From: Anaerorhabdus sp036637135
Lineage (GTDB): Bacteria > Bacillota_I > Bacilli_A > Erysipelotrichales > Erysipelotrichaceae
Reading direction: 5' to 3'
NCBI RefSeq assembly: GCF_036637135.1
Contig: NZ_JAVWNC010000018.1
Span: 1 to 39,655, forward strand
DNA length: 39,655 bases
The translations under genes and the position numbers were made by a program. This document shows positions 8,401-14,884 of the stretch, piece after piece (within the stretch, counting starts at the first letter, position 1; every line of letters starts with the position of its first letter). Below the pieces are notes generated by a model. The model was not told where the DNA came from. It was given only the letters and a program-made list of their open reading frames with translations, and did not search any database.

Positions 8401-9246
8401 TACTTTAAATCTTTGGTTTGAAGCTGTTATTAATAATCCCATAAACTGAGTGTCATATGGATCTTTAAACTTAATGTTAATATGCATAGGCTCGTGTGAA
8501 GTTAACTTTAATAAGTTTGTATCTTTGGTGATCTTACTAATATCAGTATCGTCATCAATAAGCAAAGGTACCTCTTTAACTTGAGAGGTTGCAAATTCAC
8601 TGTTACCTGTTAAGAGATTTAAATCAATAGGTTCATGATAACCTTCAAATAACATTTTAAATATATTGATAACAGTTCCTTTACCAGATCCTTTACCACC
8701 ATATAGAAACATAAACTTTTGAACTTTGCTTGCATTGTTGCTCAATAGAATACCCATGAACCAAAGTATCTTATCTAATTGATTCTCTTCATAAAGTACA
8801 CCCATCATTTCATCAAAAGCTGGAGTTGGTCCTTCTTCTAAATCATAAGGTAGTTTGTTTGTAGAATAGTCCTCCCTTTTAACTTTGTCTGAGGCAAACA
8901 TTACTTTCGTATTAAATACTGGATTCTTGGTTGTTAACTGTTTCTGATATGATAAGAAGTCTTTCATCATATTACTACTATGACTATTCAACATCATTAC
9001 TTTAATTCTTTTATGAGGATCCAATGCTTCTAGTCTTTTTTTCTCTGCAAAACTATTAGCATCGATAGCCCCAATTAGGTTGTCATTATTTGTATCCCAG
9101 TTAGTTCCGTTCCAGAATGCATAGAATGCTTTACCCTTTGTTACAATATCTTTTACTCCTTTATACTTGTAATCAGGATATATCTTAATATCACAAGTTC
9201 TATTTGGAGATGTTTGGTCTTGTGCAATTGTTCTTGTAAAATCCAT
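5455..9246 (-). CDS. SF3 helicase - AEP primase - family B DNA polymerase fusion
   Basis: 1263 residues from the ATG at 9246, chosen over the ATG four codons upstream because GGAGGT precedes it. Domains in order: SF3/D5-type helicase (Walker A GGKGSGKGT 183-191, Walker B LLIDDD, motif C ITASNQ); an AEP primase of the Prim-Pol type (DFD at 504-506, GGGLHLH with H541/H543, then DIEIK); a 3'-5' exonuclease (DVE at 711-713, GFNNRGYDNH, YCSND); and a family B polymerase (motif A DIVSLHPS at D954, motif B LKIIINIVYG, motif C KTDSIK with D1076). Motif C reads KTDS where DTDS is usual. The frame is continuous, so this is a true single polypeptide. It should unwind, prime, copy and proofread phage DNA. 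The C-terminus is EDMLPF, like SSB-type interaction tips. Confidence 0.88.
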   Translation of the reverse strand: MDFTRTIAQDQTSPNRTCDIKIYPDYKYKGVKDIVTKGKAFYAFWNGTNWDTNNDNLIGAIDANSFAEKKRLEALDPHKRIKVMMLNSHSSNMMKDFLSYQKQLTTKNPVFNTKVMFASDKVKREDYSTNKLPYDLEEGPTPAFDEMMGVLYEENQLDKILWFMGILLSNNASKVQKFMFLYGGKGSGKGTVINIFKMLFEGYHEPIDLNLLTGNSEFATSQVKEVPLLIDDDTDISKITKDTNLLKLTSHEPMHINIKFKDPYDTQFMGLLITASNQRFKVRNVDSGITRRAVVVEPTEKTLSRSKYMKLYDQIKFEIPMIANKAVERFNEMGFAYYDDFIDVDMLEATDLIFSFVSEYEDQLGDEVNLKDVAKLYKMYLEDLDFDTAGSKRRIKEELKRYYRQFITEIRIDGVKHRNVYRGFKREIIHPEGHKPREIPVETTNNLTATHSLLDDMYAEQPAQLANVHGVPSVSWDKCTVKLKDIDTSKLHYVVPGDNHIVIDFDIKNEKGEKDLAANIKAAAHFPETYQEVSKSGGGLHLHYIYSGDVSKLAPDYDKDIEIKTFKGKSSLRRMVTKCNDIPVRTLSTGLPQKKEGNDLNEQVEIISWNEKKLRTTIKKNLNKEYHSATKPSIDFIKATVDQAEADGVLYDINDMRPAIIAFAAQSSNHASYCLKIVNKLNYCTIVENEPLPTINGQSNIVEDKDITFFDVEVFPNLFIVVWMDYNGEPVTWINPTPAQMGELLKKNLVGFNNRGYDNHIIVARWNGETNEELYKRSKLIISKDTDRWAGTIRTAGEMSYADIYEYSTDKKSLKKWEVDLGIKHDELEFDFDKPLPEEHWPRAAGYCSNDVRATKEVFIATQSDYVARKILATLSGLPVNSTNKMHSEKFMFGDDPRPQDKFVYTDLSKEFPGYKYDPFATKTPKSTYFGEDTSDGGYVYSEPGVYGDVALLDIVSLHPSSAIIMDYFGEYTPRYADLLKVRVLIKNKKYDEAAKMFDGVLSPFLKDKTTAKSLSYALKIIINIVYGLSSASFDNKFKHKDNVDNIIAKRGALFMMTLKKNVQEMGYTVAHIKTDSIKIPNADQEIIDYVFWFGKQYGYEFDHEHTYKRMALVNKAVYIAEYEDEETGENVWEPTGAQFADPIVLKSLFTHEPIVEEDYATMKQAKTPIYLGETFIGKNAHVYASLTGQELMKGDGDKRDCVVGTKGFKWELMANYKGKQDLDMEYYDGLVTKAIEAIDKVGSAYQIIDSPPNLHVEDMLPF

Positions 9247-9296
9247 ATTTACCTCCATGTCCCAAAAGCCCGTCTTTTTTTGATTTCACCTTTATA

Positions 9297-9325
9297 TATA
9301 TAGTTAACAACTTTTTTATCTACAA
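9297..9325 (-). promoter_or_regulatory. possible sigma-A promoter for the replication protein
   Basis: On the minus strand TTGTAG is followed after 17 bases by TATATA inside a TATATATATA run, about 50 bases before the polymerase start. The -35 match is weak. This AT-rich strip is the best local candidate because none of the 26-bp elements lies upstream of this gene. Confidence 0.4.
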
Positions 9326-9339
9326 TGCAACTTTAAGGT

Positions 9340-9417
9340 AAAAAGTGGGCTCTTACACCTGTAACCCTTGGTACGACTGGGTTTGTGCTGCCCCACTTTT
9401 TTTCAAGAAAAAGGGGC
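9340..9417 (-). promoter_or_regulatory. candidate attenuator with mutually exclusive hairpins
   Basis: The 106-base gap between the 298-aa gene and the replication promoter holds two competing pairings. Pairing A: 9340-9349 with 9392-9401, a perfect 10-bp stem (AAAAAGTGGG / CCCACTTTTT) enclosing a 5-bp hairpin (9363-9367 with 9379-9383). Pairing B: 9390-9394 and 9399-9403 with 9408-9417 (GCCCC...GGGGC plus T5/A5). They share 9392-9401, so only one can form. In minus-strand RNA, B forms first and A, ending in a U-run, would form second. This is the layout of an attenuator or riboswitch expression platform. No known riboswitch class was recognised. Confidence 0.55.
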
Positions 9418-9451
9418 TTTTGCCAAATTTGACCATTTTCTCATCAAATTC

Positions 9452-10348
9452 TCATAATTCATATTCCCCAAGTTCCTCTAAATCGTCGTCTTCATCAATT
9501 TCTCCGCACAATTCCAACCAGAAATGGTACTCATTTGTAAATGTAATGAAAGGTTTTCTACTTCTATTGTGAACTTCTAACCATTCATTCTCCATTAATC
9601 CGAACATATTACCATCAAGTGTATGTTTAAATAAGCTGGTTAATTTCTCATCCATCATATTCTTCCCAATACCTGACCATAATCCCATGTTAGATACAAA
9701 GCTATTACACCAATGTGCCACACCACCGTCGCAATCAAAGTCTGCCTGTATAGCAAAATGCAATATTAATTCCGCAACAGATGAGTTATCATTCCAAATA
9801 CTATTGTCACCAAAGAACTCTCTTCTCTTCTCTATAATATGGTCAATGATCCAACCATCTTCATCATTAGTAGGGAGTATTGGTTCTTCAAATAATCGTT
9901 CAAGTGTTGCCCGAGTGTCGTTACCATGCTTATCCATTTCGGCAAGTCGCATGTTTTTGTATTGTGTCAGTGCCTCCTGACTATTTGGATCATATCTCAA
10001 CTTTTCCACTTCCTCATCTTCTTCGTCATAGTATTCTTCTGGATCAATATCTTCCTCTTTTTCATAGTAATCTCTAGCCCACTGAGCTTCTTCCTCAATA
10101 TCGTCCTTCTCTGCCAGTTCTACCCATACTTCTTTAAGTGTATCACTCTTTACTTTCTTCTCTTCCCTCCGTTTAGCTAGTTCATCAACTACACGTTCAC
10201 GAAGAATCTCATCTTCAACGTCCACCTGGCTAATCACGACCGTAGTTTGTCTTTTGTACTCTTTATAGACCTTATATGAGAAAAAAGCGATAGCAGTTGC
10301 ACTAGATGCAGCCACTACCGTTATAATTAGTTGTTTGTTTGATACCAT
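9452..10348 (-). CDS. membrane-anchored acidic protein of unknown function
   Basis: 298 residues starting after AGGAGG. One N-terminal transmembrane helix (about residues 6-25, LIITVVAASSATAIAFFSYKV) is followed by a basic turn, a long very acidic coiled stretch (about 40-120) and a compact C-terminal domain with WIIDHIIEKRREFFGD and HWCNSF, ending in another Asp/Glu-rich tail. The topology suggests one anchor with the bulk in the cytoplasm. It is the last gene before the replication protein and may tether something at the membrane, but I recognise no family. Confidence 0.8.
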   Translation of the reverse strand: MVSNKQLIITVVAASSATAIAFFSYKVYKEYKRQTTVVISQVDVEDEILRERVVDELAKRREEKKVKSDTLKEVWVELAEKDDIEEEAQWARDYYEKEEDIDPEEYYDEEDEEVEKLRYDPNSQEALTQYKNMRLAEMDKHGNDTRATLERLFEEPILPTNDEDGWIIDHIIEKRREFFGDNSIWNDNSSVAELILHFAIQADFDCDGGVAHWCNSFVSNMGLWSGIGKNMMDEKLTSLFKHTLDGNMFGLMENEWLEVHNRSRKPFITFTNEYHFWLELCGEIDEDDDLEELGEYEL

Positions 10349-10360
10349 CTCTGGTTCCTC

Positions 10361-11314
10361 CTATTCTTGTGAATATTTGTCCAACATTATTTCTATTGAT
10401 TTATTTGATACATTACCATCTAACCAAACTTCTTTAGCTTCTTCTATAGATTGTATATGAAAATCAGCATGAGTAGGTTCGTGATTAAGATATTTACATA
10501 AAACATGCGGCAAATAGTAATCAATGTTTGTAGCAAATGATATAGCGTATTCATTTTTACCAAATTTAACATTAACTATACCATGTCTTTTATCTACATC
10601 AATTTCAAATCCGGTTAGATCTTCACCACTAATAAGTTTAGTATCAATTTCTTTTACCACTTCCATAGCTTTAGGTTTTTCTGAATAGTGATCCAATAAT
10701 TTAGCAAATTCATCACCTGTTAGCTTGTTTGATTTGAATGCTACATAAGCTTGTTTTAAAGAATGATAATTAAACCCGTCATCAAAAGTATAATCAATTT
10801 CTGTTGAGTCTAAGATCTTATATATTTCTTCTCTAAATATGACACTTGTACATCTATGCAATTCATCTCGATTTATTGCTACTTCTTCAGGATTAGGTTT
10901 CTCATCTAAATCTTTAAACTTAATCATAGTATCATTCAACATATCCGCTGCATCATCAGCTTTCTGAAATGATATAGGCAATCCATGATTCATACCAGCA
11001 TTAATCTTTGCAACAGCTTCTTCTCTTGTAATATAGCCTTCAGGTAAATCTTCTTTATTCTCTATCCACATAGCTGTTAGTACTGCATAGTTAGCTAAGT
11101 CTAATAATGTATCTACCATTGTCTCATCTTGTACTTGTGGAGCATTTGAAGAACCGGCTAATTTCTTAAACCGATTCATCTTGTCTCCCATGCGTACAAC
11201 TTGAGCGATTAAACCAAATTCATCAAGACTTTTATCTACTGAGTTACCATAGTCAGCGTCCTTAGCAATATAAGTTTCTTGCATTCTATTTAATAAATCG
11301 TTATAAGTTGTCAT
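10361..11314 (-). CDS. DUF1599 (Nmad1) domain protein with unknown C-terminal domain
   Basis: 317 residues. Residues 1-95 match DUF1599, nucleotide modification associated domain 1: DADYGNSVDKSLDEFGL, QVVRMGDKMNRFKKL and VDTLLDLANYAVLTAMW. In phages this domain is found near nucleotide metabolism or DNA modification genes and is helical, like MazG-type proteins. Residues about 120-317 show no motif I know, and are rich in charged helices. No thymidylate synthase or hydroxymethylase gene is nearby, so the substrate is unknown; it may tune host nucleotide pools. Confidence 0.7.
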   Translation of the reverse strand: MTTYNDLLNRMQETYIAKDADYGNSVDKSLDEFGLIAQVVRMGDKMNRFKKLAGSSNAPQVQDETMVDTLLDLANYAVLTAMWIENKEDLPEGYITREEAVAKINAGMNHGLPISFQKADDAADMLNDTMIKFKDLDEKPNPEEVAINRDELHRCTSVIFREEIYKILDSTEIDYTFDDGFNYHSLKQAYVAFKSNKLTGDEFAKLLDHYSEKPKAMEVVKEIDTKLISGEDLTGFEIDVDKRHGIVNVKFGKNEYAISFATNIDYYLPHVLCKYLNHEPTHADFHIQSIEEAKEVWLDGNVSNKSIEIMLDKYSQE

Positions 11315-11323
11315 AATATCCTC

Positions 11324-12229
11324 CTAGTCGTTGTACTCTACATATCCGAAGATATCACGAGGTTCTTTCCAACGTACATAAATTTGTGGTTCATTTTCAC
11401 CAGTCTCTTGATTGAAACATTCAGTAGTGCTTGGGAACATATCAAACCCGCCACCAGTAGTCCAACCAACCATAGCACCTTTACGAGTACGAGCCATTCC
11501 TAAAGCATCACGAACTTCATTCATTGAGAGAGTGCCCTTGCGAAATAATCTTAAATCCATCTCTTCAGCAACAGAACGAATTTTAGCTAAGTTGTAATCA
11601 TGATCATCACGAACATATTCACTAGACTCTTCATACCAGAAACCATACATAGAATCTAAAGCGTCTTTGTTAACAGTTGCAACCTTCTCTTCTTTACCTT
11701 TAGCATTAGTTACTGTTCTTTCACCGGCTGTAGTTGGTGTATAGAATTTATTTGCTTCTTCTTCTCCATGTTCTTCTTTATATTTATTACGGTAGAATGC
11801 TTGTTCAGCTGTAGATACTGCTAATGCACCAGCAAGACTTACAATACGGTTGTTCTGAATATAGAAAGATAATGCAATACATGTCACACTACCCAAACCT
11901 ACGATCACTGGTAAGGCCAAAGCCCCTGCTACATCCTTAACAATATCTGCACGAGTCATTGGTGAATGATCACGGACAATTAAATCTAAAGCTATTACAT
12001 CATCTGGAGTCATATCACCTGTTAAAGCTTTACCATTAAAGAACTGAATATCTTCTTCGACACGTTGATTTTCTTCAATAGCTTCTACAATTACTTCTAC
12101 CTTCTTAGCTGCCTTATATGACAAGAAAGCTGTTGTTCCTAATCCTAAGATACCACCAATTGATAATAAAGCTGGTGAGTGTTTACCTAAAGTTCTACTT
12201 ACTTTGTTTACTGTTTGCATGATTTTCAT
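11324..12229 (-). CDS. DUF6353-like phage membrane protein
   Basis: 301 residues. It has an N-terminal hydrophobic segment (about 18-38, PALLSIGGILGLGTTAFLSY) and a second hydrophobic region around 100-140 (ALALPVIVGLGSVTCIALSFYI and LAGALAVS), followed by a soluble C-terminal domain rich in Trp and Tyr. This arrangement matches the DUF6353 family seen in gut and Lactobacillales phages, whose function is unknown. Its ATG overlaps the stop codon of the upstream paralogue gene as TAATG, so the two are translationally coupled. Confidence 0.7.
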   Translation of the reverse strand: MKIMQTVNKVSRTLGKHSPALLSIGGILGLGTTAFLSYKAAKKVEVIVEAIEENQRVEEDIQFFNGKALTGDMTPDDVIALDLIVRDHSPMTRADIVKDVAGALALPVIVGLGSVTCIALSFYIQNNRIVSLAGALAVSTAEQAFYRNKYKEEHGEEEANKFYTPTTAGERTVTNAKGKEEKVATVNKDALDSMYGFWYEESSEYVRDDHDYNLAKIRSVAEEMDLRLFRKGTLSMNEVRDALGMARTRKGAMVGWTTGGGFDMFPSTTECFNQETGENEPQIYVRWKEPRDIFGYVEYND

Positions 12230-12522
12230 TATTTGTTTCCTCCTGTTTTAGTAAAGTTTTTTACAAAGTTTGCTTCTGAATAAATACTAAATTTCCCTTT
12301 ACCCCATCTTACTAAATACTGGGAATCTTTAAATACACGTACATCCCTAGTTAGTGGTCGTCTGAAGTATACCAATCCATCTTTATTATAAAGTACGTTT
12401 GTTTTAAAAGCGGCAATTAACCAATCAGGATCCGAACTAAACCTCCAGTGACCATCACCCATATCTTTAATTTGAACTACTTCGACCTTAATGGGATTTC
12501 TTTCATAACTTATATCACTCAT
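12229..12522 (-). CDS. small accessory protein, Y-L-V/F-S-I-Y paralogue family, member 1
   Basis: 97 residues, unknown function. It shares with three other small proteins in this region a two-part pattern: an early DPDWLIAAF segment and a late SQYLVRWGKGKFSIYSEANF segment ending near TGG. It starts with an AGGAGG site, overlaps the upstream family member by eight bases and is coupled to the DUF6353-like gene by TAATG. The pattern looks like a small beta-rich fold. A host-interaction role is a guess. Confidence 0.7.
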   Translation of the reverse strand: MSDISYERNPIKVEVVQIKDMGDGHWRFSSDPDWLIAAFKTNVLYNKDGLVYFRRPLTRDVRVFKDSQYLVRWGKGKFSIYSEANFVKNFTKTGGNK

Positions 12523-12901
12523 TTGTGTTTCCTCCTATTGTTAAATATTTTTCATTGAAGCTTTGTGGTGAGTAAATACTAAAATGATTTTCTGTGTTCT
12601 TAACTAGATACTGACCTGGGAAGATCTTAACTTGCATTGGTGAAATATCAGTAAGACGTATGAATAGATTACCGTCTCTCTGTACAATGAGATCAGTCTC
12701 CACCGCATCAAATAGCCAATCAGGGTCTTCATCGAAATGGAACGGATCGTCTTCTCCCCAATACTTAACCGCTTGAATCTCAACTGCTTTTGTTAAATAT
12801 CTTTTCTTACTAAGATCTCCTGTAATTCTCATTGAGACTACTTCCAAATCTGCATTCCTATCCATTTGCCAGTTCTTTAATTCTTCTTTACTACGCATCA
12901 A
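12515..12901 (-). CDS. small accessory protein, Y-L-V/F-S-I-Y paralogue family, member 2
   Basis: 128 residues, closest paralogue of the gene just downstream: DPDWLFDAVETD, then PGQYLVKNTENHFSIYSPQSF and a terminal GGN. It has an extra basic/acidic N-terminal 45 residues. The start overlaps the preceding gene by 11 bases and the end overlaps the next paralogue, consistent with tandem duplication. Function unknown. Confidence 0.7.
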   Translation of the reverse strand: MMRSKEELKNWQMDRNADLEVVSMRITGDLSKKRYLTKAVEIQAVKYWGEDDPFHFDEDPDWLFDAVETDLIVQRDGNLFIRLTDISPMQVKIFPGQYLVKNTENHFSIYSPQSFNEKYLTIGGNTNE

Positions 12902-13193
12902 TATGTTCCTCCATATCTTTAATCAGTTCTAACAATTTAGTTAGTTCATGAGCTCCACCTGCTAGTTCAGCAAGTCTAACTTCATCCATTGTCCCATCAT
13001 TAAAGCCATCATCTTCATCTTTCTTTAATTTCTGAATACGAACCTGAACAAGTAACTTAACATTATCCATCATACCTAAATGACGAACTAATTTATCTTT
13101 TGCACGTTTAACATCTTCTGCTTCTTCGGCAAATCTAACCCATTTTTCAAAGGTTGTTTCACCAATTACTTTACCTTCTGCTACTTTTCTCAT
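12891..13193 (-). CDS. helical charged protein of unknown function
   Basis: 100 residues, almost entirely helical and highly charged (FAEEAEDVKRAKDKLVRHL, ELTKLLELIKDMEEHI), with coiled-coil character. It follows the 37-aa membrane peptide with one base between stop and start, and overlaps the downstream gene by 11 bases. I recognise no family. Confidence 0.7.
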   Translation of the reverse strand: MRKVAEGKVIGETTFEKWVRFAEEAEDVKRAKDKLVRHLGMMDNVKLLVQVRIQKLKKDEDDGFNDGTMDEVRLAELAGGAHELTKLLELIKDMEEHIDA

Positions 13194-13194
13194 A

Positions 13195-13308
13195 TTAATT
13201 CTCCCTCATAATTAATACGACTGCGCAACCAAAACCAATAACATAACTTGTGATTGCAATAGCTGCTCCTACTAGAACAAGTACAACTGCTGAATCTGTA
13301 CTCATCAT
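13195..13308 (-). CDS. 37-aa single-span membrane microprotein
   Basis: Short gene read directly from the sequence: it starts ATG ATG at 13308/13305 after GAGGTGG and ends TAA at 13195. After MMSTDS a single hydrophobic helix of about 26 residues (VVLVLVGAAIAITSYVIGFG...) ends in MREN. Its ATG overlaps the stop of the upstream 33-aa gene as ATGA, and its stop is one base from the next ATG. The tight coupling and good ribosome binding site support it as real. Function unknown. Confidence 0.65.
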   Translation of the reverse strand: MMSTDSAVVLVLVGAAIAITSYVIGFGCAVVLIMREN

Positions 13309-13406
13309 ATTCCACCTCTTCCTTTACGTCTGCTACTTTCATCCATTTTACACCAAACATAACCGGTGATTAACCAACCAATAATTAATACTAATAATAC
13401 TATCAT
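13305..13406 (-). CDS. 33-aa single-span membrane microprotein
   Basis: ATG at 13406 preceded by GGAGG, TGA at 13305 overlapping the next start (ATGA). The N-terminal half is hydrophobic (MIVLLVLIIGWLITGYVW) and the C-terminal half basic (KMDESSRRKGRGG), giving an N-out, C-in single-span peptide. It forms a coupled pair with the following 37-aa membrane peptide, a layout resembling small two-component membrane systems, but no function can be assigned. Confidence 0.65.
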   Translation of the reverse strand: MIVLLVLIIGWLITGYVWCKMDESSRRKGRGGI

Positions 13407-13664
13407 TTAAATTCCTCCAATTACATTGTAATATTTTCTGAATTGCATTTGAGTTAAATACTGAATATCTCTTCGATTGTTCATTAAGAATACATCGCCC
13501 ATTGCAATAGCTATATCTCCATCAGTTGAAGCATAGATATGACTACTGTGATCGTCTGAAACATAACCATCCCGAATGAAATCTACAAACCACTCAGGAT
13601 AGTCAAGATGAAGTCCTGTATAAACAACGAAGTGTATAGTATCTTCTTTAGCTGCACACTGCAT
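13407..13664 (-). CDS. small accessory protein, Y-L-V/F-S-I-Y paralogue family, divergent member 3
   Basis: 85 residues, unknown function. It keeps the family outline (YPEWFVDFIRDGYV early; GDVFLMNNRRDIQYLTQMQF late, ending IGG) but has diverged at most other positions. It starts after GGAGGG. The stop touches the next microprotein gene start, so the chain of small genes 13664-12229 reads as one coupled unit. Confidence 0.65.
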   Translation of the reverse strand: MQCAAKEDTIHFVVYTGLHLDYPEWFVDFIRDGYVSDDHSSHIYASTDGDIAIAMGDVFLMNNRRDIQYLTQMQFRKYYNVIGGI

Positions 13665-13707
13665 TTAATCCCTCCTAAAAAGGTAATTCATCTTCATCAA
13701 GGTTAGC

Positions 13708-14379
13708 TCATAATACTGAAGGACTTGGTAGGTCTACAATAAACCCTCTTCCTCCTCTAGCTTGTATAACACGAGCAGTTCTTAAATCTGTCCACCCATA
13801 AGTGTTATCAGTGTAATTAGGTTCCTCGCCAATAAGATCCAAGTAATCCGCTACACTAACTTCACCATAATCCATAATACTTTCGGTTAAAGCATTTAAT
13901 ACATTTTGTGCGTCACGACGATCATTAATTGTATAATCAATCTCAGAGTTTCTGGTAGATGTACTACGATGATTAACTACTTGATTATTCTGTCCTGCTT
14001 TGCTTTGATAACTTCTAGCATAATTTGTTTGATTGTTCCGGTTGTAATTAGTAGTCCCATAATTAGTTGGTTGATTACCACCTCTTCTAGGACTAGCATC
14101 TCCACCAAACATCATCATATTAATACCACTAGTGATTCCGTCCACCACAATATTCTTGATAGCTGGTACAATAATCTCTTTACCAATATAAGAACTTACC
14201 GCAGGAATACCGTCGGGTCCAATTAATCCAACAACCAATCGTTCAACTAAACCTTTCTTTTTCTTAGTTACAGTACCTGTTATAACTGGTTGTTTCTTAG
14301 TACGTTCTGCTTTCTCTACCTGTTCTTCTTGTTTCTCTGCCGCTTTTGGCTTTGATTCTACTTCATTGTAATCAGTCAT
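13708..14379 (-). CDS. conserved gut-phage protein with disordered centre and YTDNTYGWTDL block
   Basis: 223 residues. Layout: a charged low-complexity start (1-45), a hydrophobic or amphipathic stretch (VERLVVGLIGPDGIPAVSSY then EIIVPAIKNIVVDGITSGINMMMFGG), an Asn/Tyr/Gln-rich disordered centre (about 95-140) and a folded C-terminal block with VSVADYLDLIGEEPNYTDNT. I have seen this arrangement in other Firmicute gut phages but know no function. After the TGA stop the same frame stays open for ten codons, encoding ANLDEDELPF before TAG, which resembles an SSB interaction tip. The start overlaps the upstream microprotein. Confidence 0.75.
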   Translation of the reverse strand: MTDYNEVESKPKAAEKQEEQVEKAERTKKQPVITGTVTKKKKGLVERLVVGLIGPDGIPAVSSYIGKEIIVPAIKNIVVDGITSGINMMMFGGDASPRRGGNQPTNYGTTNYNRNNQTNYARSYQSKAGQNNQVVNHRSTSTRNSEIDYTINDRRDAQNVLNALTESIMDYGEVSVADYLDLIGEEPNYTDNTYGWTDLRTARVIQARGGRGFIVDLPSPSVL

Positions 14380-14491
14380 TTTTATTTTCTCCTTCTTGTT
14401 TCATAATATAAATCCTTGCAATAATAGATAATGATATAACCATTCCTGATAAACCAATCACAACACAAATACTATCTACCATGCTTATCAT
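14372..14491 (-). CDS. 39-aa single-span membrane microprotein
   Basis: ATG at 14491 overlaps the upstream TGA as ATGA; TGA at 14372 overlaps the start of the 223-aa gene. The sequence has one hydrophobic helix (ICVVIGLSGMVISLSIIARIYI) and a charged tail (MKQEGENKND). TTGGAG lies eight bases before the start. Overlap at both ends argues for real coupled translation. Function unknown. Confidence 0.65.
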   Translation of the reverse strand: MISMVDSICVVIGLSGMVISLSIIARIYIMKQEGENKND

Positions 14492-14622
14492 TGCATTTTC
14501 TCCAATGAAGCTTTCCAAAGAGCACGCTTAGTATTAACTAAACTCTTCTTGTTTACACGGTGATAATTCCATTGTGCGTATTTAAATTCCAAACAAATGA
14601 TAGTCTTCCTAATAATATCCAT
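14488..14622 (-). CDS. 44-aa basic small protein
   Basis: ATG at 14622 after GGAGGAG, TGA at 14488. The product is basic and amphipathic (DIIRKTIICLEFKYAQW, then NKKSLVNTKRALWKASLEK) without a membrane span. It is coupled to the following microprotein through ATGA. No family recognised. Confidence 0.6.
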   Translation of the reverse strand: MDIIRKTIICLEFKYAQWNYHRVNKKSLVNTKRALWKASLEKMQ

Positions 14623-14623
14623 A

Positions 14624-14884
14624 TTAAATCTCCTCCACTAATATAATCATGAAATAGTTTCCAGCTACAACATTTATTTCCGTTTGTATAAAAGTTAAAT
14701 AATGATCTTCGACATATATGAATCCATCGTTAGCAGTAATCTCACTACTAATATCTGTAATATCAACATCGGTATCACTGGTAACGGGTATAGCAATACT
14801 ATATACAGAACCACCAGCCATTAGTAAATCATAATCGTACGTATCCAGTTTAGCATATCTAATTGGTTTAAGCATGATACTCAC
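14624..14884 (-). CDS. small accessory protein of unknown function
   Basis: 86 residues, acidic and Thr/Ile-rich, predicted beta-strand-rich (SVYSIAIPVTSDTDVDITDI, GNYFMIILVEEI). It overlaps the end of the upstream 195-aa gene by 17 bases and is followed at once by the 44-aa gene. Not clearly a member of the neighbouring paralogue family. Function unknown. Confidence 0.65.
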   Translation of the reverse strand: MSIMLKPIRYAKLDTYDYDLLMAGGSVYSIAIPVTSDTDVDITDISSEITANDGFIYVEDHYLTFIQTEINVVAGNYFMIILVEEI

